Assembly (NCBI GenBank): GCA_965203305.1
Contig: OZ241874.1
Location: 3,038,001 to 3,102,000, forward strand
Origin: Bin80 sp965203305
GTDB taxonomy: Bacteria; Bacteroidota; Rhodothermia; Rhodothermales; Bin80
DNA: 64,000 nucleotides
Direction of reading: 5' to 3'
In this document: one piece after another, positions 27,122 through 36,890 of the stretch
How the letters are laid out: every line of letters starts with the position of its first letter
Position numbering within the stretch: the stretch's first letter is position 1
Notes under the pieces: model-generated
Told to the model about the DNA's origin: nothing
The model's database searches: none
Seen by the model: the letters and a program-made list of their open reading frames with translations, nothing else
Program-made: the position numbers and the translations under genes

Positions 27122-28007
27122 ATGATTCCAGTTGAAGAACAGCATCATGAGGATGCGGACTCCATATGGGATTATTTCAGTGGAAAGAGAAAGCAATCTG
27201 GTTCGGATCCAAAGGTAATCTACAGAGGGCATGCCGATGCAGGATGGGAGCTTCTACCTACGATTCTTCGCACTGAGATAGCTAAGGACTTGGAAGCCTT
27301 GTATGGATCTCCAATAATGTCCGAAGATCAAATACTGGCAGAGTTTGACATGTTACGTCAGTTTATCTCCAGTTGCGATGCAGTCGGGATTGCCGTGCCA
27401 AATGACTCAGTTAAGTTCCGAGACTCGAACCTGTCCGCAGACAAGTTTGAGGAATACCGTCAGAATCTTTCTCTGTGGCCCAATAATGAGCTGATTGAAG
27501 CTATGGTTAAGGCAAGACTTCATGCTCTCCCGACGCGGCTTCTTGACTGGATCACATATCCTTTATGTGGCTCTATACTTTACTGTTAGCAATGCCCTAA
27601 AATCATGGAAAAATTGGCGATTAGATCAAAGAATGTCTGTACATCTCCTTCACATTAGTAAAAGCCTGAGTGGCCATCTCGAATCCGTCAGGATACTCCG
27701 TATCCGCGGTGCTATCTCCCAAAACATAGTCGCACAGAAGGGACTTTTTACAGTTCATCCAGTGTTTGAAGAGACGAGAAAACCGGTTATCGTCAGAAGT
27801 CTGGAGGAGTATCTGCCTCTCGGATCATCACTGATAAAATTGACGGTACCTGTGGGGGAATGTGTGAGGTTGTATGAGTTATGTAATCAGTTCAATTACA
27901 ATGCCGCCAGCTTATATCCCAATGCAGATGGGGCAAGCGAGTCTGTCATTGAAAAACTGCTATATCGCCGAAATCAAAAAGCACAAAAAAATCCACAAAA
28001 TCTTTGA
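27122..28007 (+). pseudogene. FRG-domain protein, frameshifted
   Basis: Starts at ATG 27122 (MIPVEEQHHEDADSIWDYF). FRG-domain signatures are visible: VIYRGHADAGWELLPTILR near the N-terminus, then LHALPTRLLDWITYP. The frame then shifts by +1 in a TTT run near 27560 and continues as YVALYFTVSNALKSW, the expected continuation of the FRG core (LLDW..PLVALYF). Removing one T gives a ~294-residue protein ending at 28007 with ESVIEKLLYRRNQKAQK. FRG domains are common in accessory and phage-defence loci, with unknown biochemistry. Either a real lesion or a one-base sequence error. Confidence 0.7.
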
Positions 28008-28068
28008 ATCTGTGTCAAATTTCGATACACTTTAAATTCGGTGCTATGCCTACAGGACTGCATAACCG

Positions 28069-28154
28069 GAAGCTCTTGCATAAACATTTTCATGCCTGAT
28101 CTGAATTCCTAGAGCGATCTTTCTCTATCGTTCGGGATTTCTGCAAGAGGCTTA
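28069..28154 (-). repeat. MITE-like dispersed repeat, diverged copy
   Basis: On the minus strand the element reads AAGCCTCTTGCAGAAATCCC at one end and ATGTTTATGCAAGAGCTTCC at the other. These are imperfect inverted termini like those of the copies at 7218 and 63800, with matching internal text (GAGAAAGATCGCTCT). It is 86 bp and the most diverged of the four. It lies between the FRG gene and the end of the choice-of-anchor-B gene. Confidence 0.5.
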
Positions 28155-28187
28155 CTGAAATATCGGAATGACAAAAACAGGAAAGAC

Positions 28188-30497
28188 CTAAATGTCCAGA
28201 GGGCGTTTCTTGAGCACGAACAGTCCCTCGGAGCCGCTGGTGACAACCAGTGTTCCGCTTTCAAAGTACGGATAGTTACTCCATGAGGTGGAGCCGGGGC
28301 CGGGCTCAAAAAAGCCGACTTCAACCGGAGTTTCAGGGTTCGTGATATCAAGAATTCGGAGACCTGCCCCATAATTTGACTGATACATCAGATTGCCCCT
28401 GATGTACAAATTATGGTCTGTATCAGGCGTGCTTGCAATATGCTCCGTCACCAGTACAGGGTCATCCAGATCCGAAACATCCCAAATCAATGTTCGTGTA
28501 CCTTCAACCAAACCTTGCGGCTCATCCCCTTCGTCATTCATATAGTAGTACTGGTGATCTTCGGTTAGCCACCCCTGATGCGTGTAAACCACATCAGGAT
28601 ATGTGGCCATGGAGACAGCCACAGGGTTTTTCTTGTCCGTTACATCCGCAATACTGAGCGCGGTTTCGTTGGATCCAAGACAAATTTCCCTGCCACTGTA
28701 GTCTGCATCCGGACCAGAATAGACCACACACTGTGCATCGTGCGAATAACCTGTTTTGCGCCTTCCTGTGTTCGGATCAGCAAAACAGCCTGCAAATGAC
28801 ACATTGGCCGGATCACGCAGGTCAAGCATATGGAGACCTCCACCACAGGTCTCACCACCTCCGCTGGCACCAACGACATAGCCGAATCCGGTTGCTTCAT
28901 TGATGACAATGTTGTGGGCACTGGCAATGCCTGTATATATCGCGGTTTCTCTGAACGTGACGGGGGCATCTTCCACATTTCGCAGTTGAGTGAGATCAAA
29001 AATCTGTACGCCATGCTTCCCTGCCCCGTCCGCAACGATATACGCGTGATTGGCATATACTTTTATGTCTCTCCACACATTTGCAACCGAGCCGGCTGTC
29101 ATGGGCAAATCTCCCAAATAGCGTGGATATCCTGAGCTCGTGACATCTACGAAGGATGTACCGTTATTGCGTCCCACCAGTGCATATTCCCGGGAAGTTT
29201 GCGGATCTGTCCATCCCCAGATATCATTGAGTATGGTGCCCCGGATGCCTCCCATTTCTGGCAAGGGCAAAAATGCTGTCATGTCTACACCCTGGCATGA
29301 CCACCTTGATGCCAGCCCATCCGTGCACCGAACTTCGGTTCCAGTGATTGCCTCATGTCCCTTCATTGCATTAACCAGCGTTGTCTCAGTGATCCAGCCA
29401 TTCTCTCCTCTCCTCAGGAGGACGACTCCACCTGCTCTGGAATCCATACGCACAGCTCCCACAACGGCGATATTGTTCTGAATTGCAATATGACTTCCAA
29501 ATGCCGCACGCCCGATAGATTCATCGGGGAGCAACTTCATGATGCCAGTCCATCCATTTTCGTCGGAGAGAAGTCGGTATACGGCACCCCTGCCCTGACC
29601 GCTACGATTCGCTCCCACCCAGATTTCCCCGTCAACGGATGCCAAAGCAGCTCCGAATTGAGAAGGCCCCTGCTGGTCAGGGGGCTGTAGTTGATGCTGC
29701 AGGCGTAACCGGCGTGATTTGGAAACCCATTCATACTCCAGGACAATCCCTCTCCTCTGCTCATGCATGGGTGCTCCTGCATACAGATGCCCCTTGTGAA
29801 TCATAAGGGAACTCCCAAATCTACTCGGTGCAGTCAGAAACTCTGGCACCAGTTTAGTGACTTGGGACCACTCTTCCGATTCATGCAGGAACACATAGAC
29901 CGCTCCTCTGCTTTCTGATTGCCCAAGCGCACCGATAGCGGCCATATCTCCTTCAATATCCAAGGATAACCCGAAGCCATCTCCAGTGGTTATATCGTCC
30001 CCTTTGAGGATCGCAGTTTCTGAAAATGTGACATCCTCATGTTCCGTAATCACATAAACGGCCCCGGTTGACTCCATACGCCCTGGTGCACCAACCAGAA
30101 TTTTCTCTCCATCCAGCGCGATGGAGGTACCAAACTGGTCTCCTGGCGCGGCATCTGATGCAGAAAGAGTGGCCATCTGTTCCCATGTGCCATCGTATTG
30201 GAATACATAGACTACTCCCCGTTCTTCATCCGCTTCGGGGGCTCCCACGAATAAAGTTACCCCCTTAGCTGCAACCGCTCGCCCAAACCGTTCCAGTTTC
30301 TGATTTACAGACAGAATGACTGGATCCGCCGTAGGGTTATCAACTGGGTAGATATATACTTCCCCTGGAAAGGCTACATTTCCGGTTTCTCCAACGAATA
30401 TATGATGCTCTGTCACCGCAAGTGCTCCACCAAAGGATTGTGCCTTGGCGGACAATGTAATCAAGAATCCAGCGAAAACAAGAAGGAGCGTAGGCAT
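28188..30497 (-). CDS. Secreted FG-GAP / choice-of-anchor B family protein
   Basis: 769 residues from ATG 30497, chosen because MPTLLLVFAGFLITLSAKAQ is a signal peptide. The frame itself is open from 30578. Residues ~20-400 are repeated FG-GAP/beta-propeller units of the type GDQFGTSIALDGEKILVGAPG and GDGFGLSLDIEGDMAAIGA. From ~410 on the sequence fits the choice-of-anchor B family (LVIVD-type propeller): GWTDPQTSREYALVGRNNG, VQIFDLTQL, HNIVINEATGFGYVVGAS, CVVYSGPDADYSGREICLGSNE and LWDVSDLDDP. These are extracellular or periplasmic repeat proteins of unknown role. The C-terminus (GLFVLKKRPLDI) has no T9SS sorting domain, so the final location is unclear. Confidence 0.85.
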   Translation of the reverse strand: MPTLLLVFAGFLITLSAKAQSFGGALAVTEHHIFVGETGNVAFPGEVYIYPVDNPTADPVILSVNQKLERFGRAVAAKGVTLFVGAPEADEERGVVYVFQYDGTWEQMATLSASDAAPGDQFGTSIALDGEKILVGAPGRMESTGAVYVITEHEDVTFSETAILKGDDITTGDGFGLSLDIEGDMAAIGALGQSESRGAVYVFLHESEEWSQVTKLVPEFLTAPSRFGSSLMIHKGHLYAGAPMHEQRRGIVLEYEWVSKSRRLRLQHQLQPPDQQGPSQFGAALASVDGEIWVGANRSGQGRGAVYRLLSDENGWTGIMKLLPDESIGRAAFGSHIAIQNNIAVVGAVRMDSRAGGVVLLRRGENGWITETTLVNAMKGHEAITGTEVRCTDGLASRWSCQGVDMTAFLPLPEMGGIRGTILNDIWGWTDPQTSREYALVGRNNGTSFVDVTSSGYPRYLGDLPMTAGSVANVWRDIKVYANHAYIVADGAGKHGVQIFDLTQLRNVEDAPVTFRETAIYTGIASAHNIVINEATGFGYVVGASGGGETCGGGLHMLDLRDPANVSFAGCFADPNTGRRKTGYSHDAQCVVYSGPDADYSGREICLGSNETALSIADVTDKKNPVAVSMATYPDVVYTHQGWLTEDHQYYYMNDEGDEPQGLVEGTRTLIWDVSDLDDPVLVTEHIASTPDTDHNLYIRGNLMYQSNYGAGLRILDITNPETPVEVGFFEPGPGSTSWSNYPYFESGTLVVTSGSEGLFVLKKRPLDI

Positions 30498-30825
30498 GGT
30501 ACCGGGATTGTATTTGGCGGCTTTTATTCGACCTGATCTGAACATCAGACGAGGGGGTTTAACGCCCCAATCTACCAAAAAGTATCATCTCCATAAAAGG
30601 AGAAATGGGTTCAGGGATTGTCACGCTGACAGGGTAAGAACAAGTCCGAATTTTACAAATGGATTCCGACCGGTACTATCCGCAGGAAAGCCCCTGAGGT
30701 TGATCTGGCAACTGAGCGGATGGAAAAGGTTGACACCCGTACGAAGAACCGAAGATTAAAAGCATACAAATCGCGCAGAAACGGGTGAGAGTTATGATAT
30801 AGCATGTTGACAGACGGAAACTCTG
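30498..30825. other. Intergenic region, no supported gene
   Basis: About 330 bp between two minus-strand genes. It should contain the promoter of the choice-of-anchor-B gene. No gene, repeat or clear promoter box recognised. Confidence 0.4.
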
Positions 30826-31632
30826 TCATTCTGGCATCATGCCACACACTTTCCCAGCCGGAATTAACTTCCAGTCAGGTGCTGTACCAGTGACATCCCG
30901 GAAATAGTCGTCCCAGAACTCTTTGAAGGCGGGAGTATCCTGCATCCTTCCTCCCTCGTCAGGACACCGTTTCAGCCAGAAGATTGGCACCTTGACGCTG
31001 TCTACTTTGGGAAGGCCCCAAATATTGACGATCTGTGCCCGGAGGGAGTCATACGGAGGAATATGTTTGTAGAAGTTAACACGAGTATTCCCAATTACAG
31101 AGTTTTCCAGCAGATCGGATACGACCCATATCCTGCAGTTCTTCTTGCACGGATTCTTCTGCGGAAGTGCCAATGAGCGCAAGATATAGGAATGTTCATA
31201 CGGCCCTTCCCCAAGCAATCTGTCCATGACCTGGTCAATCTCTACCCGGATTGAATCAAAGGGATCAGGATCGTTTTTTCTTTTCGTTTTACCGCAATGG
31301 GGCCAATTTGAGAATTTACAGCAAATATAGCGAACTGGGAGAGTCAGCCTGGCAGCAGCGGAATCATACTTGTGGGGCGTATCCATATCCCTGACAAGAG
31401 TCAGAATGAAATGATGCTTTGCACTATCAAGCTTTGTCGCAGCAAACACATCACTCAAAGAATCCAGCGAAGCCAGCACCGTATTCTGTACAGATTGTGC
31501 CTGGAACGCATCCAGACTGTCCGAGTGGTCAATCAGAATTCGGATCGTCATGGAAGATTGTCCTTCACTCCGACAGCATCCCATCGCCCCCAGGATGATG
31601 GGGGGCACCACCCAAAGTAAAGACCTGCTCAT
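30826..31632 (-). CDS. vWA-like (integrin-fold) envelope protein of unknown function
   Basis: 268 residues. The N-terminus MSRSLLWVVPPIILGAMGCC is a signal or lipoprotein-like peptide with a Cys pair. The following MTIRILIDHSDSL and the later CRIWVVSDLLENS have the strand-DxSxS and strand-SD pattern of von Willebrand A folds, though the classical metal site (DxSxS...T...D) is altered (DHSDS). Six cysteines between ~100 and ~180 may form disulfides (RYICCKFSNWPHCG and PCKKNCR). The start overlaps the stop of the upstream membrane-protein gene by 4 bp (ATGA), so the two are co-translated and probably work together. Family not recognised. Confidence 0.7.
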   Translation of the reverse strand: MSRSLLWVVPPIILGAMGCCRSEGQSSMTIRILIDHSDSLDAFQAQSVQNTVLASLDSLSDVFAATKLDSAKHHFILTLVRDMDTPHKYDSAAARLTLPVRYICCKFSNWPHCGKTKRKNDPDPFDSIRVEIDQVMDRLLGEGPYEHSYILRSLALPQKNPCKKNCRIWVVSDLLENSVIGNTRVNFYKHIPPYDSLRAQIVNIWGLPKVDSVKVPIFWLKRCPDEGGRMQDTPAFKEFWDDYFRDVTGTAPDWKLIPAGKVCGMMPE

Positions 31633-33177
31633 TTTCGATTCAAGTCTGCCAAGTCATCCACCATAGCCAGATAAAACCTGTACAGAGGTCCCAGCCTCTC
31701 GTTCTTCTGACGTTTCTCCTCCTCCTGGAGTTCATGTACCTCCTCTTTTGTGGGTACAGAATAAACAATTTCATCATACCCTGGCATTTCCTTCTTCTCC
31801 CAGTCGGATGTCCACTTCTCCCTCCAACGTTCAGGAGGAGAGAGCTGCACAGGGTGCTTTTCCCAGCCTTCAAGCAATCCCTCTCGGTACTCTCCGAGCA
31901 CGTGTGCACAACGATCCGTTACTTCCGGGTATACCCCACTCCAGTCGTCACACTCCTCCGTCAGCCTGCGAGGCAAAAGTTTGATGTCCGCATAAGCGTC
32001 CCTGATTCCTGTCGTCATCAGATTCTCATACCTGATGTTGATGTCTTCAAGTTCTTTCTTGGCCTTTGCAATCAAACCGACCCTGTATCCACGACTCTCC
32101 TCCTCAATCAGAATCGCCCTGTAACCTGGGTACCCCGGGATGAGAGCCTCCCATTTCCGTATCGCAAAGTAGACAAAAATGAGTCCCATCACGAGAAACA
32201 TGTAGGACAGGAAACCGTCCAGGTTCAAAAAGTGCGTGAAGAACCGCTCCAGAGCCACTTCACTCGCATCTTCTCCACTCTCCACGGCATCACGGTAATG
32301 TGCAGCAAACAAATTGGAGAGTAGTGCAATCAGACAGAATAGGACCATAAAGGCTCTGGCGACCCAGTGGCCTGTCCCATGTTCGGCACACTTGAGATAC
32401 CGCCATGCTTGCCAGATCACAAACCCCAAACACAAGATATTTACGAAGCTGATCAGGATAGCCAATCCCCACGATTCCAAAGCGGCTCCACCGGACACGG
32501 TGAATGCCATGCCATTCAACACGGACTCAATGAAGACCATCAGGAAGAGTATACTGAGTGCATCCCGCCTGGTCTTCTGTTCTTTCTCTGGATTCCACGG
32601 CTTCCCGCCTATCTTGTCAAGAAGATCATCTCTGTTTTCTGCACTGATCCCGTGGGTTTGGACGAAATCACTGTGCCGGTCCTCACTCCCCCACACGCGA
32701 TCCCTTCCTTCCTGAATAGGTGCTTTATGCTTCGCGATGACATTCTTCATGTCATTTTCCGCGTCCACTATATGGGGCGAAATCCATTCCTGTCCCTCGG
32801 AACGAGAGGTGAAAGCAGGGATATGTACTGCTGCCTCCAGCTTCTCCCTGATCTTTCTGACTCGTTTCCGATAGTATGCAAAGCACCCCTGATACACCCG
32901 CTTGAATCTCTGCTCTACCGGGTCGTCCAATTTGTCGGTGTCCTGGACTTGCTCTGGGTGTAATCTCCCGTGTTCTCCTTCCACCACACCTTTCTTACGA
33001 ATCACCTCCAGTCCGATATCGGGATCGTTCTCAATCGCAGACAACTCTGCCTCGAGGTTAAAGGCATCCTCTCCATCTCCCGCCAGCCCGCCTGTGGCTC
33101 CTATGTGGCGAGAAGAACTATCCTCTCGCTCCCCAGAAAAATTGGGGGGGGGCAATTCGTCTAAAAAGTGCTTTCAT
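31629..33177 (-). CDS. Multi-pass membrane protein with cytoplasmic coiled regions, C9 tract at its start
   Basis: The uninterrupted frame gives 508 residues from a TTG at 33155, directly at a C9 tract. A better start is ATG 33177 (MKALFRRIAPP...), which is out of frame by one base at the present tract length and in frame with eight C. Residues ~1-210 are charged and soluble (EGEHGRLHPEQVQDTDKLDD). Four hydrophobic segments follow: ILFLMVFIESVLNGMAFTV, WGLAILISFVNILCLGFVIW, AFMVLFCLIALLSNLFA and FLSYMFLVMGLIFVYFAI. The C-terminal ~150 residues are again charged and partly coiled-coil. No known family recognised. Partner of the vWA-like gene downstream. The regulated, possibly phase-variable start and the envelope partner make it a candidate for an undescribed two-gene system. 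Confidence 0.7.
33144..33152 (+). repeat. G9/C9 tract at the start of the membrane-protein gene
   Basis: Nine G on the plus strand. In the gene direction, ATG at 33177 reads eight codons into the tract and then meets a stop about 26 codons in. With eight C the same ATG joins the long frame (RIAPPNFSGERED). With nine, only the TTG at 33155 would start it. Confidence 0.75.
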
Positions 33178-33574
33178 CAAACATGTTTTATCTGCGGGAC
33201 TTTAGCCCTGTGAGTGAGGAGGAGTTAGCACGGCACTAAGATACACACTCCCCAAAACTTGGGCAAATATACAACTTTGGAAGATTATACACAATGTTCA
33301 ACACTTGCAAAGTAGCCAGAGCTTGCTCAGCTAATCAGTGCTCCCAGCACAACCAAACTTCAATGGAATCTTCAACATCCGCAATGGTTTCCATCAAAAT
33401 CTCTCCGAATGGCGTGATGTGGACTTCTCTGGATATTACGAACGAACAACTCCTCTCAACTGCCTTTTTGGGTCATCTCTTCTCACTATTGATTACTTGT
33501 ACATGGGGCAGATGACCAACATCCCCTGAACTCAACTCTGGATGTTGGAAACATCAGTACAAACCCAGACATCC
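33178..33574. other. Intergenic region, no supported gene
   Basis: About 400 bp, AT-rich relative to its surroundings. It contains the upstream region of the membrane-protein gene and the downstream side of the AAA gene. Short frames only, none with recognisable motifs. Confidence 0.45.
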
Positions 33575-34576
33575 TTATACTGTTTCGTCCCTTTGATGAG
33601 TTACGGTGACTGATCGGGCTGACCAACTCCGAAGTGTTCTGGACACAATACTCTTCATTTCGGCATTCGGCTGCTCCAGTACATACTGGCGGAATACGGT
33701 AGTACCGAACTCTTCCACTTCCGCAAAATTCGATTTAAGGAAATGCTTGGCCAGAGTACTTGGCGCGTACCCCAATGGAATATTGATTCGGCGCTCGAAA
33801 TCTTTGAACCACTCTATCAGACGAGCTCCCGTTGGGCCGGGTAGTGTCATACGCACTTGAAAACGCCTCCATACCGCACGATCCAAAAGCTCGGGATGGT
33901 TGGTTGCCCCAATGACCATGACATGACTCGGCAGGTTATCAATCTGCATGAGTAACGAACTTACTACACGCTTAATTTCACCGGTCTCATGCAGATCGCC
34001 GCGTTCCTTGCCCAGAGTTTCAAATTCGTCGAAAAAGAGGATGCATTTTCGAGTCAAGACATGCTCAAATAGTCTCTTCAGACGAACAGATGTCTCTCCC
34101 AGATAGGTGCCGACGACGCTCTCATAACGGACCACGAGTAACGGAATCACAAGTGCTTCGGCGATAGCCTCAGCTAGCGAAGTCTTGCCATTACCTGGAG
34201 GTCCCATGAGTAGCACACGGTTACGAGGTTCCAAATTATATGACCTAAGCAGGTCTATTCTATGCTGTTCCTGAATCAGGCTATGGCAAATCTGCTTCAC
34301 ATCCTCTGGAAGTATGAGGTCGGACAGTTTTCTCTGAGGTATAATCTCGTGGAAGAGATTGCCCATACCTTGATTCATCATGTGATGGGTACTTCCGTTG
34401 GTAACAGAATGATCAACTGATGAATCATTGAGTAACTTATGGAGCCTCTCTGCCAGTACCTTGTGTTGCTTGGCTCGTTCCTCGGCAATGATTGCCTCAA
34501 CAACCTTTCGAAAACTGGTCTTATCACTCCTAATACCGGATTGGACCAAGCTAATGAGCAAATCTGCCCTTGCCAT
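33575..34576 (-). CDS. AAA family ATPase
   Basis: 333 residues with a single AAA module. Walker A is GPPGNGKTS (residues ~125-132), Walker B is ILFFDEFETL (~179-188), sensor 1 is VMVIGATNHPE, and the arginine-finger region is LDRAVWRRFQVRMTLPGP. The N-terminal ~80 residues are helical with a His-rich stretch (THHMMNQG) and probably form a substrate or oligomer domain. This simple type resembles the ATPases paired with S8 peptidases or other effectors in accessory loci, but no such partner is adjacent here. Upstream lies a 65-codon frame and then the MITE-like repeat with the second insertion sequence, so a partner may have been lost. Confidence 0.85.
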   Translation of the reverse strand: MARADLLISLVQSGIRSDKTSFRKVVEAIIAEERAKQHKVLAERLHKLLNDSSVDHSVTNGSTHHMMNQGMGNLFHEIIPQRKLSDLILPEDVKQICHSLIQEQHRIDLLRSYNLEPRNRVLLMGPPGNGKTSLAEAIAEALVIPLLVVRYESVVGTYLGETSVRLKRLFEHVLTRKCILFFDEFETLGKERGDLHETGEIKRVVSSLLMQIDNLPSHVMVIGATNHPELLDRAVWRRFQVRMTLPGPTGARLIEWFKDFERRINIPLGYAPSTLAKHFLKSNFAEVEEFGTTVFRQYVLEQPNAEMKSIVSRTLRSWSARSVTVTHQRDETV

Positions 34577-34602
34577 TACTTCTGTCGCTTTATCCCTGGT
34601 AA

Positions 34603-34800
34603 CTATTCAGAGTGCCTGAGGTGCTTGAGTTCTTGTCCTATGATGTCACCAGCCATCTCCCTTATGCGGTTGGTATTCACCCTGAGCCCTTCAGGTTTGA
34701 TACGGATGAATTTCTCAGGATCACCTGCGGGAAGAATGACTAAACCCATTCCTGATATAAACGGCAATCTTTTTTGCACAGAAGCCTGATTTTGTGACAA
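34603..34800 (-). CDS. Possible small protein upstream of the AAA ATPase
   Basis: 65 codons from a TTG directly after an in-frame TAG, ending 26 bp before the AAA gene start. The protein-like text (LVILPAGDPEKFIRIKPEGL) suggests it may be real and co-transcribed with the ATPase, but there is no family, no ATG and no clear ribosome binding site. It could also be the end of a truncated upstream gene. Confidence 0.3.
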   Translation of the reverse strand: MSQNQASVQKRLPFISGMGLVILPAGDPEKFIRIKPEGLRVNTNRIREMAGDIIGQELKHLRHSE

Positions 34801-34965
34801 CTACCATCCTACCACGGCTTGGTAGTGATTATACGAGACCCGTCTCAGTGAAATCTCTATTGCCTGTTTCTGTTCCTTCAAGGAAATCCAAAATGGTTGC
34901 CAAACTCTCCACAAGCCCTTGCGGTTACAAGGTAATCAATCTCAGTTGATTGTTCCATATTTGCA

Positions 34966-35021
34966 GGAGACTCCCTTTGCAAAAATCCCAGATTATGGAG
35001 AGAGTACTCTGGGAGTACCTA
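34966..35021 (+). repeat. MITE-like repeat, left half (interrupted by insertion sequence copy 2)
   Basis: Starts GAGACTCCCTTTGCAAAAATCCCAGAT and matches the left half of the copy at 7218 with changes. It breaks at the 6-bp target site TACCTA (35016-35021), where the insertion sequence begins. Confidence 0.55.
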
Positions 35022-36890
35022 GTGTCCATCCGAAAATTGCCGATTTTCGGGAACTGGCAACAGGGGCGGGGCAGATCTCCTGTCATATTGGACGCAAAAT
35101 GGACTGGAGTGGGGAGATTCTTCCCGTTTTGAGGGCGGATTTTGGGGGAATTGGTGTACATTTGTGCCTCCTTCGCAGGAATCGGACGTACCTCTGGCAT
35201 TCACCTGAATTTGGCACCTCGTCAATCCGCAAGAAAGGGGGGATGCACGCCTATGCGGCGAGCTTTCGTCGTCGTTTCGCTTTCTTGATGATCTCCTGTT
35301 CCCGGAGCAGCCTCCCCAGTCGGTGGACATTGGCGGCCAGAATAGCGGTCGCTACGACTCGGGCAAAGCCTTCCCGGCTTGTTTCCCGCACCAGATTCCA
35401 GCCCCGATGATCCAGGTTGTTCAGCGCGGATTCCACGCCCGGATGGCGTTTCCTTGCGCGCTGGAAGGCAGGATCGCTTTGCCGCTCCTGCTCTTCCTTC
35501 GTCATCCTCCCTTTCTTCGGCATCGCATTCACATCCAGCATCTCATCCAACTTCTCCCGAACCTCCGGACTGTAAAAACCCCGATCATACGAACATTCAC
35601 GCAGGGAAGGAAACTGCTCCTGCACGCTCCCCGTGAGCGAGACCGCCACATCCTTGTCCGTCCCCGTCCACAGAATCTCATGCCCCAGAATAAACTGGTA
35701 CTGATCTTCTATAATCGCCACCGGAACCCCCAACTCGCACAGCACCCCTTCTTTCCCTTTCACGATCCAGCGGGTAAACGGCTTGGTGATCGAAAATATC
35801 TTCTCACGATGCGGAATCTTCTCTCCATGCAAGACCCGACGACGCACCTGATCGTGCAATACCGCCATATACCCCAGAAAAGAATAGATGCGCTGCATCG
35901 CACGGAGCACGGTGTGCAGCATCTTCTCTTCCGCCTTGGTGAGCGAACCCGTTGCCTGTTTCCGCTCCAGCTCTGTTTTCCTGTCATGCAGGTTCCGCAG
36001 AAAGTCCACTACTTTTCTGCCCCGCTTCCGACACAGACGCAAGAAATAGCGAACCTTGCCCGGACGGGATTTGTATTTCCTAGCGATACATACCGGCTTG
36101 TGGGCCTTCTCTACCGTCTTCATCAGATGCTGTATCTGCTGCCAGCCCGGTACATCCAGCGCATCCGCGGTTTTGGCACATTCCCGAAGTCCCCCGCAGA
36201 CAGAATCCCGAAGAAGGCGCAGATCAGAGGGAAACTCCACATTGGTCTTGCACACCTTGGAATCGCACCGCCCCTGCAACACCTCCCCCTCCTGCTTTCC
36301 CGCCACCTTCTGTCCGCACTCTGCCACCATTTGAATGAATTCTGCCAGAATCTCGGAGGTCAGAAGAGAAAGATTGTCCTGCAAGGTCTGCGGACAGTAG
36401 ACCGTATCGTCAAATTCGGAATGGAACAGAATCTGTCGCAAAACCTGCACTTCCGTGGCCAGCATGGCCAGTCTCTGATAGTCGCACCGAAGAACCTGCT
36501 TCAGCACCCCCAGCACGAAGATGCGCCATGCAAACATCCCCGGACGCCCCCGATCCGTCCGAACCCCCGCAGGAAAAATCTCCGCCAACCGGGAAAACAG
36601 ACGCGCACGCAGCAAAACATCATGGTAAAGATGCAAAATGGCCGTCATGCACAGATAGAAATCATCCCGATTGTGAAGGGGCAGCGTGATCTCTTCCAGA
36701 GGCTTCCATCCAATCTCAAGTTGAGGTTCAATGACTTTTCTCATCTCAGCAAAAGGAAAAAGATGAACGGGTTTCAGGGCTTATACGATCATATCCCCCA
36801 AAAAGTGGACTTCTTTAGAAAAGAAATATCCCCAAAAATGCGCACAGGAACCAGCGCAAACCCATATATCCCGTGTTTTCGGACAGACAC
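35022..36890 (-). mobile_element. Insertion sequence, ISNCY-like (ISDol1-type), copy 2
   Basis: 1869 bp with the same imperfect 15-bp terminal inverted repeats as the copy at 11041. It is flanked by a perfect 6-bp target duplication TACCTA (35016-35021 and 36891-36896), so this copy is a simple, probably recent insertion. The target is the MITE-like repeat. The two copies have no length differences and only a few base changes, mainly in the noncoding 230 bp downstream of the transposase. Confidence 0.92.
35251..36744 (-). CDS. ISNCY-like transposase, copy 2
   Basis: 497 residues, identical in protein sequence to the transposase at 11270-12763. The DNA carries a couple of synonymous changes (for example a GGT-type/GCT-type third-base change near 35353 and one near 36082). 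Intact, with matching inverted repeats and target duplication, so the element may still be mobile. Confidence 0.9.
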   Translation of the reverse strand: MRKVIEPQLEIGWKPLEEITLPLHNRDDFYLCMTAILHLYHDVLLRARLFSRLAEIFPAGVRTDRGRPGMFAWRIFVLGVLKQVLRCDYQRLAMLATEVQVLRQILFHSEFDDTVYCPQTLQDNLSLLTSEILAEFIQMVAECGQKVAGKQEGEVLQGRCDSKVCKTNVEFPSDLRLLRDSVCGGLRECAKTADALDVPGWQQIQHLMKTVEKAHKPVCIARKYKSRPGKVRYFLRLCRKRGRKVVDFLRNLHDRKTELERKQATGSLTKAEEKMLHTVLRAMQRIYSFLGYMAVLHDQVRRRVLHGEKIPHREKIFSITKPFTRWIVKGKEGVLCELGVPVAIIEDQYQFILGHEILWTGTDKDVAVSLTGSVQEQFPSLRECSYDRGFYSPEVREKLDEMLDVNAMPKKGRMTKEEQERQSDPAFQRARKRHPGVESALNNLDHRGWNLVRETSREGFARVVATAILAANVHRLGRLLREQEIIKKAKRRRKLAA

